Below are positions 11,954 through 23,471 of a stretch of DNA of 64,000 nt, one piece after another. Under the pieces are notes generated by a model that saw only the letters and a program-made list of their open reading frames with translations, was not told the origin of the DNA and made no database searches. Numbering within the stretch: the first letter of the stretch is position 1; each line of letters opens with the position of its first letter. Position numbers and translations under genes: made by a program. This DNA is from Tenodera sinensis. Taxonomy: Eukaryota > Arthropoda > Insecta > Mantodea > Mantidae. The stretch covers positions 149,477,525 through 149,541,524 of the forward strand of contig CM060962.1 in assembly GCA_030765045.1 (NCBI GenBank). Reading direction: 5' to 3'.

Positions 11954-12969
11954 CAGGGTTGCCAACCCGTATGATAATTATGGGGGCATACGCTAATTTG
12001 GATGTGTGTACTCATGGTTGTCAACCCGTACAATAATTATGGGGGTGTACGATAATTTCCATATCGATGAAATATTTTCACTTGTTTGTCACACCAGTGA
12101 AATTAAATTAATTACAAATAGCGACACCACTTTTTCCCTCATAGCCTGTCTCCACCCCTCTTATGCTACTAAGCCTCCTACCCTTTATCCGCCAGTGTAT
12201 CTAGATCTGGTAATCTCAATTAAGAGGGCATTGTTCAGAAAATTGATGATCGATGGAGAAAACTCGGAATAAGTGACCTTCCGTATGAAATAAAGAACAT
12301 GCCTGAACCTGTCAGTTTCTGGAGTGCTGTTAAACACATGTCACCTTGGTGGAAATACTGATTTCAAACAACTGGTGGAGGTTGCATTATCAGTGATTTC
12401 ATTGCCCCGTGTGAAATAAAGAACATGCCTGAACCTGTCAGTTTCTGGAGTGCTGTTAAACACATGTCACCTTGGTGGAAATACTGATTTCAAACAACTG
12501 GTGGAGGTTGCATTATCAGTGATTTCATTGCCCCACAGAAACACTTCTTGTGAAAGAGTTTTCTCCAAACTAGGTTTAATAAAAACCAAATTAGAAACAG
12601 ATTGGCGCTAGATACGGTAAATGGATTTATTTGGTCGTCTCAACTTATGAGAGAATGTGATGGATCCGGAAATCTGCAAGTCACCGAGAAGATGCTAAAG
12701 TTTATCTCAACAACAAATTTGTATAATGCTGCAACAGTTGAGGAAGATGAATAGGGAGAGAAACAAGTACTAAAGTTGTAATACTGATTGAGGCCATCAA
12801 TCTTGTACGTGGATACCATAAACATCAATACTATTACATTTTCATAACTGTTACGCTGATACATTTATTGTTGTAGCATTTGGTTTATGATGTAGAATAA
12901 TTTTGAATCCAAATCTATAATTTTGGGTGGCTGGTATGATAACTTTCCTTTTAAACATTGGCAACCCTG
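11954..12969 (+). mobile_element. hAT element inserted in the mariner
   Basis: Starts CAGGGTTGCCAACCCG and ends with the inverse TTGGCAACCCTG, flanked by a perfect 8-bp target duplication AGTATGGC at 11946-11953 and 12970-12977, diagnostic for the hAT superfamily. Total 1016 bp, so it is internally deleted. Near its left end a ~45-bp segment is repeated (GTTGCCAACCCGTA near 11968 and GTTGTCAACCCGTA near 12016). Confidence 0.9.
12283..12756 (+). pseudogene. hAT transposase C-terminal remnant with internal duplication
   Basis: Piecewise reading gives KNMPEPVSFWSAVKHMS, then LPHRNTSCERVFSKL and GLIKTKLRNRLALDTVNGFI, the hAT C-terminal dimerisation region, ending with a stop near 12756. A 126-bp unit (from 12287 and again from 12413) is tandemly duplicated, so the KNMPEP segment occurs twice. 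The two units look identical, so the duplication is young relative to the decay around it. The RNase H-like catalytic core is absent. Confidence 0.75.
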
Positions 12970-13045
12970 AGTATGGCCAACATTCATGCAAAAGTTTCCC
13001 TGCAACTCCAGCCCTTTGGACACCTTACTTTTGGGATTACCTTCG

Positions 13046-13648
13046 TAATTCTTTTAGGGGTAGTCGTACTCACATGTTCAATGGAAAATATGTTGAAATA
13101 CTGGCATTTTAACTTGTATATTATAATTTTGTTATGTCCTACACGTCGTTATATAGAGACATGTTCACTGAATTTTTAACTGTTCTGTTTTTATGATTGA
13201 GTGGACATAGTTTTAATTCTTGAGAATACAGTTGCATGTTTCCTCTAATATCCTGCATGTTTCAACATTGTCTTTAAATCCTTTTCAATTTAAGTAAACA
13301 CTAGTTACTCACCATTTTTGTGGTTTATGTCCATAATCCAGCATTTCACACTTAAGTTTCTTTTCAGTGCTTCACTAATATCTCTTTATTTTCCTTTCAA
13401 AACTTTGCACAACACAACAGTCTTTGAGCACTTTCTTATCTTCTGTACACATGTTATTGCCTCTGACACTTCTGGCCTTATGTTGCATCTGTAGTTTGTC
13501 TTCTCTTGGTAATACTACCTGCATCACCAGCATCCTTTTTATTGAGCGCTGTGTCATCTGTGGTTTGAAGTTCAAACTGCTGTTGGTGGATGTTTCCTAG
13601 CTATAGCACTTACCATTATTATAATCCCTTTTGAGTGCTTCAGCTGTA
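13046..13648. other. Spacer between the two mariners, no gene recognised
   Basis: A minus frame at 13375-13575 has no known domain. No repeat was identified. Confidence 0.5.
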
Positions 13649-13849
13649 TGAGGGTGTATCAAAGAGTAATGGAAATTATTATTTTTTGTGTAAACATGCA
13701 CTCGTCAAAATTCACCAATTGTGGTAATAGAGAGGTCTGACCTTGACTGAAGCTGGGATAGGTGCTACACTGTCCGTACGCTGTTCAGTTTGTCTGAGAG
13801 AGCCATTGTGTAAGCACGTGTCTCAGTGACCTGACTCAAGTTAGAACAA

Positions 13850-14765
13850 TGAGCAGCAAATTGGTTTTGTGTTCTTCTGAAAAAATCTGGAACTGAAACA
13901 CTGCAAATGATACAGGAAGCATATGGAGACCAAGCTTTATCAAAAACACATGTTTTTGAATGACATAAAAATTTCAAGATGGCGAAAAATGTCTTGAAGA
14001 TGCTTCACATTCAGGATGGCCCTCCACTTCAAAAACAGAGGTGAACCGCAACACCTTTGATGTCCTGTTGCAAGAAGACAGACAATTAATGATAGCGAAG
14101 ATAGCAGACATTATGCACATTTCCTATGGGTCAATTGAAGACATAATTCGTAATGATTTGGGCTACAGAAAAGTGGTGGCAAAATGGATTCCACAAGTGC
14201 TTAATGAGGAACAAATGTGTCATTGGGTCATGACCTGCCAGCAGTGGATCACAAGGCTTCGGAGGGAGCCCAACTTTCTGGACCTGGTTGTAACTTGTGA
14301 TGAGAGCTGGTTTCATCACTATGATCTGGAAAGCAAACAACAAAGTGCACAATGGAAACATTCCGACAGCCCAAGGCCAAAAAAAGCAAAGGTGCAACCA
14401 AGTGCAGGGAAAGTCATGCATCTTGTGTTTTTCGACAAAATTGGGGTAATTTATGACCACGTGGTTCCTAAACACAACACAGTAACTGCTCAATACTACA
14501 GTAACGTCCTTAAAGGACCATTCAAGAGGAAAATGGCTGCCAAGAGACAAGAACTTGCTGCCAATGAATGGAACCTTCACCACGACAACACCCCTGCTCA
14601 TCGAGCCATAGCAACACAAGAGGCAATCACTCAACTAGGTATCGAAATCATGCCCCACCCATCATATTTGCCGGATCTAGCACCCCCCTAGCTGTCGACA
14701 GGTCCTTAAACCCTAATCACTCACTCACTCACTCTAGCACCCTGTGATTTTGAAAGCTTGTAATT
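13850..14765 (+). pseudogene. Mariner-like transposase, nearly intact core
   Basis: The N-terminal part before 14041 is readable only with frameshifts (a CFVN-type HTH ending in the SGWPSTSKTEV region). From 14041 a 216-codon frame runs through the second HTH (IADIMHISYGSIEDIIRND), VVTCDESWFHHYD (first Asp), and WNLHHDNTPAHRA (second Asp) to PHPSYLPDLAP. There a 47-bp insertion introduces a stop; beyond it the frame resumes with CDFESL, supplying the third Asp at mariner-type D34D spacing. Apart from the 5' frameshifts and this insertion the catalytic region is well kept. Confidence 0.88.
14686..14732 (+). mobile_element. 47-bp insertion with 10-bp target duplication
   Basis: TCTAGCACCC occurs at 14676-14685 and again at 14733-14742, flanking 47 bp that end in a TCAC tetranucleotide repeat. 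Target duplication plus a simple-repeat 3' end looks like an extremely 5'-truncated retroposon. It disrupts the transposase just before the third catalytic Asp. Confidence 0.7.
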
Positions 14766-14841
14766 AAATTTGAATAAAAGGAAATCATGGTGTCTGAAAA
14801 AAAAAAAAAAAAATTTCCCGTTACTTTTTCATCCACCCTCG

Positions 14842-15780
14842 TACTCCATTGTATAGTATTTTGTAAAACATGAAAACTCTGTCCCACTCTTCTGCCAATG
14901 ATGGTATTACTTTGAGGTACGGGTTTTACAAGGTTTGTGGTTTACAAACATAAAGGGACCACAAGACAGCTCCATTGCCTATTGCCCTGTTTATGAGTGT
15001 TGCCTTTTGTTTGCTAACGGTTATTACTGAGTGGCAGTGGGAGTGGTCCTCCTTTGAGAATTTTTATGATTAATAAAAATGTATATATGCTTAATTTATT
15101 CTTTCTGTGTGATGTCAGACTTCGCCTTGATTACTATCCTTATGCTGTCCAAAATCCTACACAACTCTTTTGCGATTTGTTTTTCTCTGTTCCAGTTTTA
15201 ATGTTTTATGTATGTTATAGTGCACTTCACTATCGTATATTCTCCAAGAATTTTGCTCCCTGAATTGCTGCTGTTTACGTCTGGGATAGTTAGAATGAGG
15301 TTACTGAAGACCCTTGTATACCAGGCTATTGTTGTTCTATTGTTTCACCCTTTTTAGAGACCATAATACTGTACCACATATCACACCTTTCAACACAAAT
15401 TAGGATACAGTAAAGTGCAGGCTACACTCTTTCCTGCATGATCTTCATATAATTACCAAAGAAAATGCAGTTTCCTTTTATCTGGTTTCAACTTATTGTA
15501 TTGCACATCAGAAAATAATGAAATCTTTGAAGCTTGGCTCCTTATGATTAAAATCTTCTCCCTTCTTGCTACTTTTCGTATGTGTCAGCTGTGACAGCTT
15601 TATTCCATTTTTAGTGGGTTTGTGGCCATTCATAATTGTTTATTCCACTGGAATCTTATCATGAATCATGCAGATGCTGTGTATTACCTGTGTTTTCACT
15701 ACTCATCCATTTTTTCAGGAACCATTCAGGGATTGCATTTGCTAATTGATATCAATTCTTTTCGTGTTATTTATACGAGC
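14842..15780. other. No gene recognised
   Basis: Plus frames at 15054-15263 and 15622-15882 have no known domain. No repeat copies were noticed up to the hairpin that begins near 15800. Confidence 0.45.
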
Positions 15781-15807
15781 TTTATTTTGTTATCATTAAT
15801 GAAGCAA

Positions 15808-15867
15808 TGGCGATGCTTCAGCAAGTTCCTTGAACCATTACCAGAAGAAACATCAGAAGAAGCATCG
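15808..15867. repeat. Short hairpin
   Basis: GGCGATGCTTC near 15809 and its inverse GAAGCATCGCC near 15857 are separated by about 37 bp, forming a stable stem. It lies 45 bp upstream of a hammerhead-like motif and may belong to the same relic. Confidence 0.7.
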
Positions 15868-15910
15868 CCATCAGCACCATGAAACACCATGGAAACCCAG
15901 TTATTGTCCG

Positions 15911-15942
15911 GTTGATAATGGAGGAAAGTTAACCTTCGAAAC
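15911..15942 (+). ncRNA. Hammerhead-like motif
   Basis: GTTGATAATGGAGG, then AAAGTTAA, then CCTTCGAAACGC. The GGAGG/CCTTC helix closes a small loop and is followed by GAAAC, as in the other three loci. The 5' core is TTGATAA rather than CTGATGA. No RT or endonuclease relic was recognised beside it. Confidence 0.35.
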
Positions 15943-16261
15943 GCATTCCGGAAAATTATGTTGTTAGTGTTGTTTAGTGTTATTAATTGACTCACCTTTT
16001 AAATTAAATTGATTATAACAACACTGTTTTCAAACTTCTATGAAAGGAAGATATATGGATGGTATTTCCTAAGTCGTCATAGTAGTTAATTAATTCTTTG
16101 CAACGAAATAAACACCTAAATAGTATGGGGTTTGGAAAGTTGAGTGCCATACTCGTCACTTTTAATAGAATTATGAATTTTAGCTATTAAATTCCAATCA
16201 GATAATATTTACTGGTTATCCACAATGTTACAGCTTTAAGTTGTAACCTATCTGATACTCC

Positions 16262-16316
16262 AACAACAACGACAACGACGACGACGATGATGATGACGAA
16301 GATGATGATTGTAATA
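16262..16316 (+). repeat. Short (ACG/ATG)n trinucleotide tract
   Basis: Imperfect ACG and ATG triplets over about 55 bp. Ordinary microsatellite. Confidence 0.85.
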
Positions 16317-16937
16317 ATAAATAATTTTTTTTGGCATGAGTTTTTAACGTCTATGAATGGCAATTCAGAACAAGCAAGGAGGAATGTTGTCATCAGGAAT
16401 TGTCCTTCGTAACAATGCTTGGCCACATACTACAGCTACAACAGCTACAACACAGAGGCTCTTCCAGGTTTTTGATGTGACGGGTTTGGTCTCTCACCAT
16501 ACTCGGCTCCATCTGATTTTCATCTTTTTCCTCACCTGAAATGGTGGCTAGAAGAGCATTTTGGCACAGACAACAAGCTGCAGAACAGCGTAGAGGAGTG
16601 GCTAAAAGCACAGATGCCTGCCGTCTCTGACGAGGGGATTAGAAAGTTTCGTACCACGTTACAAAACATGTCTATGTAGGAGCGGCGACTATGCAGAGAG
16701 ACATAGCATGTAGGTGTAGATAAATGTTGCAATTAAAGCAGTCTTGATTTTCACTGCGGTTTTGGTTTCGCAACTGACCAGACATTGAAAAAGAAAAAAA
16801 GGAAAAAAAAAAAAAAGAAAGAAAGAAATAGCCCTGGTAGTTTGTGCACTATAGTCTTGTCTATCTATAATGCCTTAGCTATTTTGCAAAATTATACCAC
16901 ATTGCTTCCAAATAAAGAGGGCCTCAATTTGCAGAAA
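16317..16937. other. No gene recognised
   Basis: Contains an A-rich run at about 16789-16828. Minus frames at 16393-16611 and 16532-16732 look like chance frames. Confidence 0.45.
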
Positions 16938-16946
16938 ATTCTAGAT

Positions 16947-17225
16947 TTTAATATTTTATTTATGCCAACAAACTTACCGTTGGTGTTTTTAAACACACAA
17001 GCCGTGTGTGGGCAAAGTTTGAGAGGTAGAACTGGAACTTAAAAATTCAATGCCACAACTGGGATTTGAACCACAGACCTTCCGCTTACCGGGCGGATGC
17101 TCTAACCACTGAGCTATTGTGACAAACTGCTAGAATGACATTAAATTCTCAAACCGGTAAGCGGAAGGTCTGTGGTTCAAATCCCAGTTGTGGCATTGAA
17201 TTTTTAAGTTTCAGTTCTACCTCTC
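16947..17225 (-). mobile_element. SINE S1 copy with inverted 5' arm
   Basis: ATTCTAGAT at 16938-16946 and 17226-17234 is the target duplication. Read on the minus strand the insertion begins with GAGAGGTAGAACTG, the reverse complement of the SINE body, for about 70 nt up to the middle of the tRNA anticodon arm. It then switches to the sense element (GGTTTGAGAATTTAATG), runs through a tRNA head with A-box TAGCTCAGTGGTTAGAGC and B-box GGTTCAAATCC, and ends in the GGCATAAATAAA-type tail. The head folds like a tRNA. The resulting foldback is a long imperfect hairpin. Confidence 0.85.
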
Positions 17226-17334
17226 ATTCTAGATATTAATTTTATTTGTCATATAAATATCTGAACCATATGCTATTTTAACCAAAATTGTTAGGTCTGT
17301 CCCCGAGAAAATAAAATATGTCAACAATTACTCC

Positions 17335-17610
17335 ATGTAAAGGGGAGTTTAAGGTGGGGGGATTTTCTCCAAAATCTTTGTGTGCATTGCTGGAAGATAA
17401 CTGAGTTTAAATGCACAGTTCAGTATCCATCCAACTCTTTGTTCATGACTTATGCTCATGCAAGCATACACACAAGGGCACCTCTTTCTGATTTTCTTTT
17501 TATTCAGGAGTTCAAAATGTTCTTTCTGGCAAAATCTTGACATCAAATTTTGAATGGAATGCAATAATTCCTCTATATACTATGTACTAGGTTGAGAAAG
17601 TAAAAATCTT
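17335..17610 (+). repeat. Repeat W, copy 1
   Basis: Shares order and sequence with 61850-62140: a GTAAAGGG start, TTTTCTCCAAAATCTT, then TGGAATGCAATA with CTTCCTCT-like sequence and an AGAAAATAAAAAC-like end. Diverged; class unknown. Confidence 0.6.
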
Positions 17611-17994
17611 ATGTGTTACATTTCCATAGCTTTCTCCACCCACTATCATTTGTTTTCCTTCTCTTCTCATATAATTCTTATAAAAGCTTACTTCTCTATC
17701 AGTTTCAGATTTGCAGAAAAGGTTTCATTATGAACTTCATTGTGGGTGCAAGGGGGTATGCAGAAAGCTGAAGCGACATCACATCATTGAAAAGCACGCC
17801 ATTATATGCTGACTGTGAAATTCCCCACTTTTTTGCATGAGTGACAGACAAATGAATGGTACCTTAGCACTTCAAACAAATTTAAAAGTACAGGAAAATC
17901 CAAACTAATAGCACTGAATGTCTTGGATGTGGTTAACACTACAAAACTGCTTCAGAAAATTTGCTTATATTAACAATATATTTAATTTTTTGTG

Positions 17995-18215
17995 TGGTAA
18001 GTTCTTGTTTATGTCTTATTGGTTTATCAGAAACACAAAATTATACCTCCACACATCTCTTTCTTCTAAAAATGCTTTTTTAAACATTTATTTTATTTAT
18101 TCAGCTGGCCTCAAAACACATTTCTAGTAAAGTCTCAATATCAATGCTTAGGGTGGTACACAATAATTCCTCTCTCCACAATAGGTAGGTGCTAAAGAAA
18201 ATAAAAATGTTGATG
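17995..18215 (+). repeat. Repeat W, partial copy 2
   Basis: Matches the second half of W (AAAAATGC, TATTCAG, a GTAAAGTCT-like stretch, then CAATAATTCCTCT and AAAGAAAATAAAAAT). More diverged than the other copies. Confidence 0.45.
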
Positions 18216-18389
18216 ACAAAATGTAAAATGGCAACAGAAAAGTTTGGTTCTGCTGTACAGAATAATCTACTAACCATAATATTAATTTGTTGAAATATTC
18301 ACAATCTTTCCTTTATTCAGCTGAAATTCATGAAATGTAGACTGTGATGAGGCTATCCTCATGATTCTTCCTTTGATATGGACATTATG

Positions 18390-18643
18390 TTTTTTTTTTT
18401 TTTTAAATTAACGTCCTCCAACATTGTGTCATATCGGACGAATGAATGAAATGAAATGGGTGAAATGATGCTCAAATGATCCCGAGGTCCATGGGGCTTT
18501 AAGTTACCCGACATTCATCTTCTCAGGGTAGGGAAAACCTCGGAAAAAAACCTTACCCGGATAACTTACCCTAAGCGAGATTCGAACTCACGACCGCTTG
18601 AACATGAGGCAGACATGCTAACCATCACGCTACCGAGGCGGGC
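18390..18643 (-). mobile_element. tRNA-derived SINE, family S4
   Basis: Flanked by the 9-bp duplication GACATTATG (18381-18389 and 18644-18652). On the minus strand it starts GCCCGCCTCGGTAGCGTGAT, with A-box-like TAGCGTGATGGTTAGCATG and B-box AGTTCGAATCTC, a body containing CCGAGGTTTTCCCTACCC, and a poly(A) tail (T-run on the plus strand). Only one copy is in the window. Confidence 0.88.
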
Positions 18644-18985
18644 GACATTATGCATGTCATTATTTTTTGTTCCAAAACAATACCAATGCTCTTAGCAAAT
18701 GCATTACATGCACCTTGCTTATAGTAAGTACATTATTAATGATAGTTTTAGACAGTTGGTTGTGTTTGATGTACCTAATGGTAGAGAATGATCACATCAG
18801 AATGATAAAATTAGCTGTAAAAACAATGAGCAAATCTTTAAATAAAGTAACTGAAGCTGTTGATCACTTTGTTCAAGCATTCATTAGAAAATCTACTACT
18901 CATTTGCTAATGTGTCATTTACAATATCCTAAGGTTTTCCATTTAAGAATCTTATGATAAATAGTTAAGTATTAAAGGGATTTAC

Positions 18986-19186
18986 CTGTAACACTTGGCA
19001 AGAGGAAAGAGAAGGCACAGTTTCTGGTGAAACTCACAGAACTCCTTATAAGATCTGAATAAATACATGGGATCTGGTTGGTTAACACGCTCAACTTTCA
19101 AAATATACACATAATATTTCTCTGGGTCATAGCGTTTCTGGTATCCATACACAGCAGTATTCAGTATTCGCCCTTCTTGTTGCATC
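18986..19186 (-). CDS. PI3K-C2 exon: PX domain, first half
   Basis: Exon of a class II phosphatidylinositol 3-kinase. Read from 19186, one base completes a codon begun in the upstream exon, then QQEGRILNTAVYGYQ, KYYVYILKVERV, YLFRSYKEFCEFHQKL and CLLFPLAK follow, ending with two bases of a split codon. This is the start of the PX domain, which binds phosphoinositides; the arginine-tyrosine of FRSY lies where PX domains carry their conserved R-[YF] lipid-binding pair. Upstream is a pyrimidine-rich acceptor ending TTTGTTTACAG, downstream a CAG/GTAAAT donor. The ATG here is internal, not a start. The rest of PX and the C2 domain must lie at lower coordinates, but I could not find those exons. 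Confidence 0.9.
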
Positions 19187-19467
19187 CTGTAAACAAATTA
19201 AGAATTATCTTAGATCAGAAACAGAAAATTTTGTGATGTAAAAATGTTTATATTAAAGCACTATCTGACTAAGGCTTGATTATGACAACCAATTAAGGTT
19301 TCAGTTAGATGAACTGTGAGTTATTGAATATTCATATTATGACCTTTGGTTAGTGGCGAACCAGGAGCTATTTTAGTGATGAACTAGGCACCATACCTTC
19401 AGCCTTGAATGATAGTTGACAGCAATTCCAAGGATGAAATAATAAGCCAATGCTAGGAGACACGCAC

Positions 19468-19521
<54 letters not shown>

Positions 19522-22500
19522 AGGGCAAGGGGGAGCGAGAGAGAGAGATATCTGGTGAATACTGGAAGAATGGTAATTCTCCTGAAAGTTTGCTTTATAC
19601 ATATAGCTGCAATCTTCCTGACAAATTATCAACACCTATTCTTTGGTTATTACTTTCGTATTGTTATAGATAACAGGTAAAATGTTTTCCTTACTGACAC
19701 CTTACGTTAAGGTTGTAGACTCTAAATTTTTGTTATTTGAATTTTTCTAATTAGACCAGGCCTGTACATAGATTGAAGTAAATAAAGATAGTAACAAACA
19801 AGGAAACACAATAATTACATTAATTAATAGATATATGTGAAAAGCAAGTCTGTTAACACAAGCTACATGCGGTAAGTCTATTACAAGGTACCCAGCTTAA
19901 ACCTGAACCTAACTTCCCTGACCAAAATAGGTATTGTATTTCCCTGAGCATTATTTTGTATTTGCACAATTTCTAACAGCCTTCTCTGGCCGTATTAGCT
20001 GTCCAACACACACCTTTAAACGATATTTATTACTAGACTGATACTGAAAAGAAAATACTGTAAGTTGGACAGTAAAGTGTATAGAATAAGAATATGTCAA
20101 ATAATAGAATTTAATTTTCAGTTTACACAATGTAATAATTAATTAGAGGTGAACACAACCCAGAGGCAGAGTTGTGGAATTTATATCATTGTGAAATATA
20201 TTTCTGAAACAAAATACTAAGGAAGAGGTATTTTAGCAAAAAAATAATACTGATGAATTCTGCTCAGAGTTTAATGAATGTTAAACAATGTAACCACAAT
20301 GGTAATTTTAGAATCACTAATGAACACCTATTGGTAATAATGTTCAAAAAATGCTCCTACAATATATAACAAAATTAAATATCTCTTCTTTCAAGCAGGC
20401 AAATATTTTCAATTAAGTCACTACAAGTGTCATAGTTCAGAATATGTTTATGTTCTTCCAAAATCCTCACAATGAAAATGTTGAATCCCATATCATTACA
20501 TGATGCTGAAGCTATACTCTTTAAATTTAGTTGGCAAAACTTCTTTTACTTCACTTTGATTTGCTTCCTTTGCTTCTAACTTCCACAGCTTCTGAAGGTA
20601 CTATGATGAAGGTTTTGAATTATTTTCTTAGACCCAGTGTTCAGCAACCGGTTCTTTGCATGAAATTGCTGAATATTAAAATGAAAATGATGCATTGAAG
20701 GCACTTGTAAACAATGCTGATCTGTTGACAGTAAAAACAAGTCAATTAACGACACAAAACAACATTCACTTTTTAAATTTCCCAGAACATGTTTTGGAAA
20801 CTAAGTGAGCATTGTTTTGTGTCATTAATGGATTCAAGTGTTTTTTTTTAATATATACTCTTAAATGATTTCAACAACTCTGTGATCAGTTACCAGTATT
20901 TTAAGAACACAGATTTGTTTCAATTCTAGTCTAAATGCTGATTAAACTGTAAGTGACTGGATGAGCAAAGTAATCAGAAGTTTTCAAACGCAACAGAAAC
21001 CTTATGCATGCCATTTGTGTCTTAGTATCTTGCTGCATGCTGTCTGTATGCTTTATGCTTCAGAACTATAAAGCTCCAAATCATTATTTTTTAAATAAAC
21101 TAAAATGCACCTAACCTATTCCAAACTAAACTTACTCTTGTGCATGTAACAATGTTTAGAAATGTACCTCTACTTAATTTGTTGCCAACCATTCCACATT
21201 AACAAACTCTAGGTATTAATCCACAATTATCTAACACTCCATTTAACCAGCAGTTAGCAATAGTCACAGGTTAGTAAACCACAGCTGGTAACAGGGCATT
21301 GTAATACAAGATCATAGAGCTTTCAAAGGTTTCAGCGGTCTGGATGTGTCACAGTTTTATACATTATTTCAGAGCTCTCTGAACCTTTAGATGGGCACCA
21401 TCGGTTAATTTTTATTCTCTCCTTTTTGTATACCCTTTTGGCATGGGTGTCAGTTTTAAATAAACCTATACTAGATCACAGCGCATCTGCATGAGTCCAC
21501 CTATTATTCAAGTATTTAACTTCTTAAAACTACATTTTTACATATCCAAAATGGGCATTAAGCACTATCCAAATTGATACAACTTGATATGCATATCTGT
21601 ACAAGTCGGAAAGAATTAACAGAGACAAATTTTCCTTTGTTATAAGAGAAAGGGGCAATGGGGGGGATCTTAACTTCAAAAGCAATGGTCCAATTAATTT
21701 CAAATCTGGGATGTTTGTTTTGGCAGTGTGCTAAAGCATCAGTGACAATTTAAAAAAAATGTACCTCCACACAAGTGGAAGTTTAAAAGCTCAGGAGCAA
21801 TATCCACTAAGTACACTGTACTAATGTTTCTTAGTCAGTGATTTGATTATATTCTGCATTTTAGTCACTGGAAATATATAAGTTTACCAACTGATTTTTT
21901 TACACATATGGTGAAATAATGAAATGAACCAAATTATTGAAGGTTAAAACATATTACAAAACATTTGGAGGCACCGAATATCTGATTATTTTCTGTCTAT
22001 AAACTATTACTTATGCCTGAATAATTATACTGTATTTCATTGTAAAATTGTTGCCATTGAATAATGGTTGTATCTTAATTTATAGACAAGCAATTAGGAA
22101 CTTATCCATTTCACTACATAATCATCACATTAATATTCCAGGTGTTCATTATAGAGAAATATTGAAAAATTAACGTGCTGCCACTACAACCTCGAGTACT
22201 GTTAGTCCTATTAGATTCAAGGGAGAAGGTAGAGGGTAGGTATATAGTATATTCTGATACTTGGTGCTGAGGAACCGTTGCTATTTCTTAAGTCATTGAT
22301 GTGTCATTAAAGATACATTGATGCAATGCATTGATACCATTGGCTTATCGCAATGGTGAGTAACTCATCAATGAATTTGATTGGTTCAAGTACCTAAAGT
22401 ACAGGAATTATCAGAGCAATAAATGAATGAAGTGGACAGGGGTGTGAACTGTTTTACATGTGGCTAGCATGCACTAAGCCAATAACCATTTTATTCTTCA

Positions 22501-23235
22501 TTGTGTATAGCTGTTTGTTTCTGCAGTTATTCTAATGAGTGCTTATTTTGTAAACAATCAGTATGGGGAATACACAAATTATATAGCAGGTTTTAACTAA
22601 GAATAATTGCATTCGTGGAATAGAACGGTAAGAAGGGCAGAAAGGGAGTTTTCAGTAAGTAAAAAACTTAAGGAGATTGGTGCAAAATGAAAGTGCAACT
22701 GGAGTCTACAAGCTATTCAAGGTGCCCTTTTCATGGCCTTAAACCTGAGAGTTCCTAGAAATTGATACAGAGATGCTAGTGTATATCGAAGAGCTGCACA
22801 ATACTGGATGTTGTGCTTCATAGCCAGCAATCTGATAATATCAGCTCCATTTAAGCATATGCGATTCAACCAAATTGTAAATGCCTTTGTAAGTAAATAC
22901 AGTCATCATTATTTTTTTACTTTTTATTGGAGTAGGTGTTTGCATTGTGGTTTCAGCATCACACGGTACCTTTGTTTTCCCCTCATTCCTCTTTCTCCTT
23001 TCTTTTCAACTATGAATGGTATAACGTGACTGTGCTTAAATATGCTTACTCATTTTTACTTCCGTAATTGTGCACTAGTCACTGAAAGTTAACACAGCCA
23101 GCCTTAAATAGTTTATTCTTCACATAATGGGCACACTATGTGTTTTTACTTTAAAAAAAAAGCATAAAAAATGTGATGATTCTGCAATGAAATATGGTAT
23201 ATGTTTGAAATATGCAACAGAATAAACAGTCTTAC
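19187..23235 (-). other. PI3K-C2 intron (4.05 kb)
   Basis: Bounded by GT (23235-23234) and AG (19188-19187) on the minus strand. No recognisable transposon protein or SINE head was seen inside, only AT-rich sequence and a GA microsatellite. This contrasts with the dense transposons outside it. Confidence 0.85.
19469..19550 (+). repeat. (GA)n microsatellite in PI3K-C2 intron
   Basis: About 80 bp of GA dinucleotides with GGGA interruptions, about 280 bp upstream (in gene sense) of the acceptor of the PX exon. Confidence 0.95.
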
Positions 23236-23471
23236 GTGTATGTACGAGGAACAAAGCTGAGTAAGTCACCATCATTGTGGTCACCAGTAAAACGTAACTG
23301 TGCCAAGTTATGCAGAAAAAAATTAAACTGGGTGAACCATGAGCGAAGGGAACTTTCTATCATGCGTGCAAAAGTAGCAGCTGCCTCAGGATTGGATAGC
23401 TCTGGAAGCAATGCTCTCTGCACATATCGTACAGCATCTAATGTTACTCCAGGAATTCCTGAAGAAGTCAT
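23236..23471 (-). CDS. PI3K-C2 exon: end of kinase domain and linker to PX
   Basis: Exon immediately upstream of 18986-19186. It opens in phase 0 after a CTTTCCTGTTCCAG acceptor with MTSSGIPGV, then DAVRYVQRALLPELSNPEAA, FARMIESSLRSWF, QFNFFLHNLAQLRF and LLSFVPRTY, and ends with two bases of a split codon at a GTAAGA donor. These are the last helices of the PI3K catalytic domain and the linker of class II enzymes (IESSL and FNFFxHNLAQLRF are characteristic). Joining to the next exon preserves the frame across the linker into GRI of the PX domain. Class II PI3Ks make PI(3)P and PI(3,4)P2 on endocytic membranes. The ATG is internal; upstream catalytic-loop exons were not located. Confidence 0.92.

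Larger units (their letters stand above)
10681..13045 (-). mobile_element. Mariner transposon interrupted by a hAT
   Basis: The left end CAAGGGTTATCCCAAAAGTA and the right end, read inward on the minus strand as CGAAGGTAATCCCAAAAGTA, form terminal inverted repeats of about 28 bp, each next to a TA dinucleotide (10679-10680 and 13046-13047). Removing the hAT at 11954-12969 and one 8-bp duplication leaves about 1.34 kb, a normal mariner length. The hAT lies between the right TIR and the transposase start, in the 5' untranslated part. Confidence 0.9.
13649..14841 (+). mobile_element. Second mariner-like transposon
   Basis: Left end TGAGGGTGTATCAAAGAGTA and right end, read inward as CGAGGGTGGATGAAAAAGTA, are inverted repeats each bordered by TA (13647-13648 and 14842-14843). 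Length 1193 bp including a 47-bp insertion. An A-run precedes the right TIR. TIR sequence and transposase differ from the first mariner, so it is a separate subfamily. Confidence 0.88.

Noticed and set aside
14131..14634. 167-codon minus-strand frame
   Set aside because: Shadow of the mariner transposase on the opposite strand.
19450..19680. 76-codon arginine/glutamate-rich frame
   Set aside because: GA microsatellite translation within the intron.
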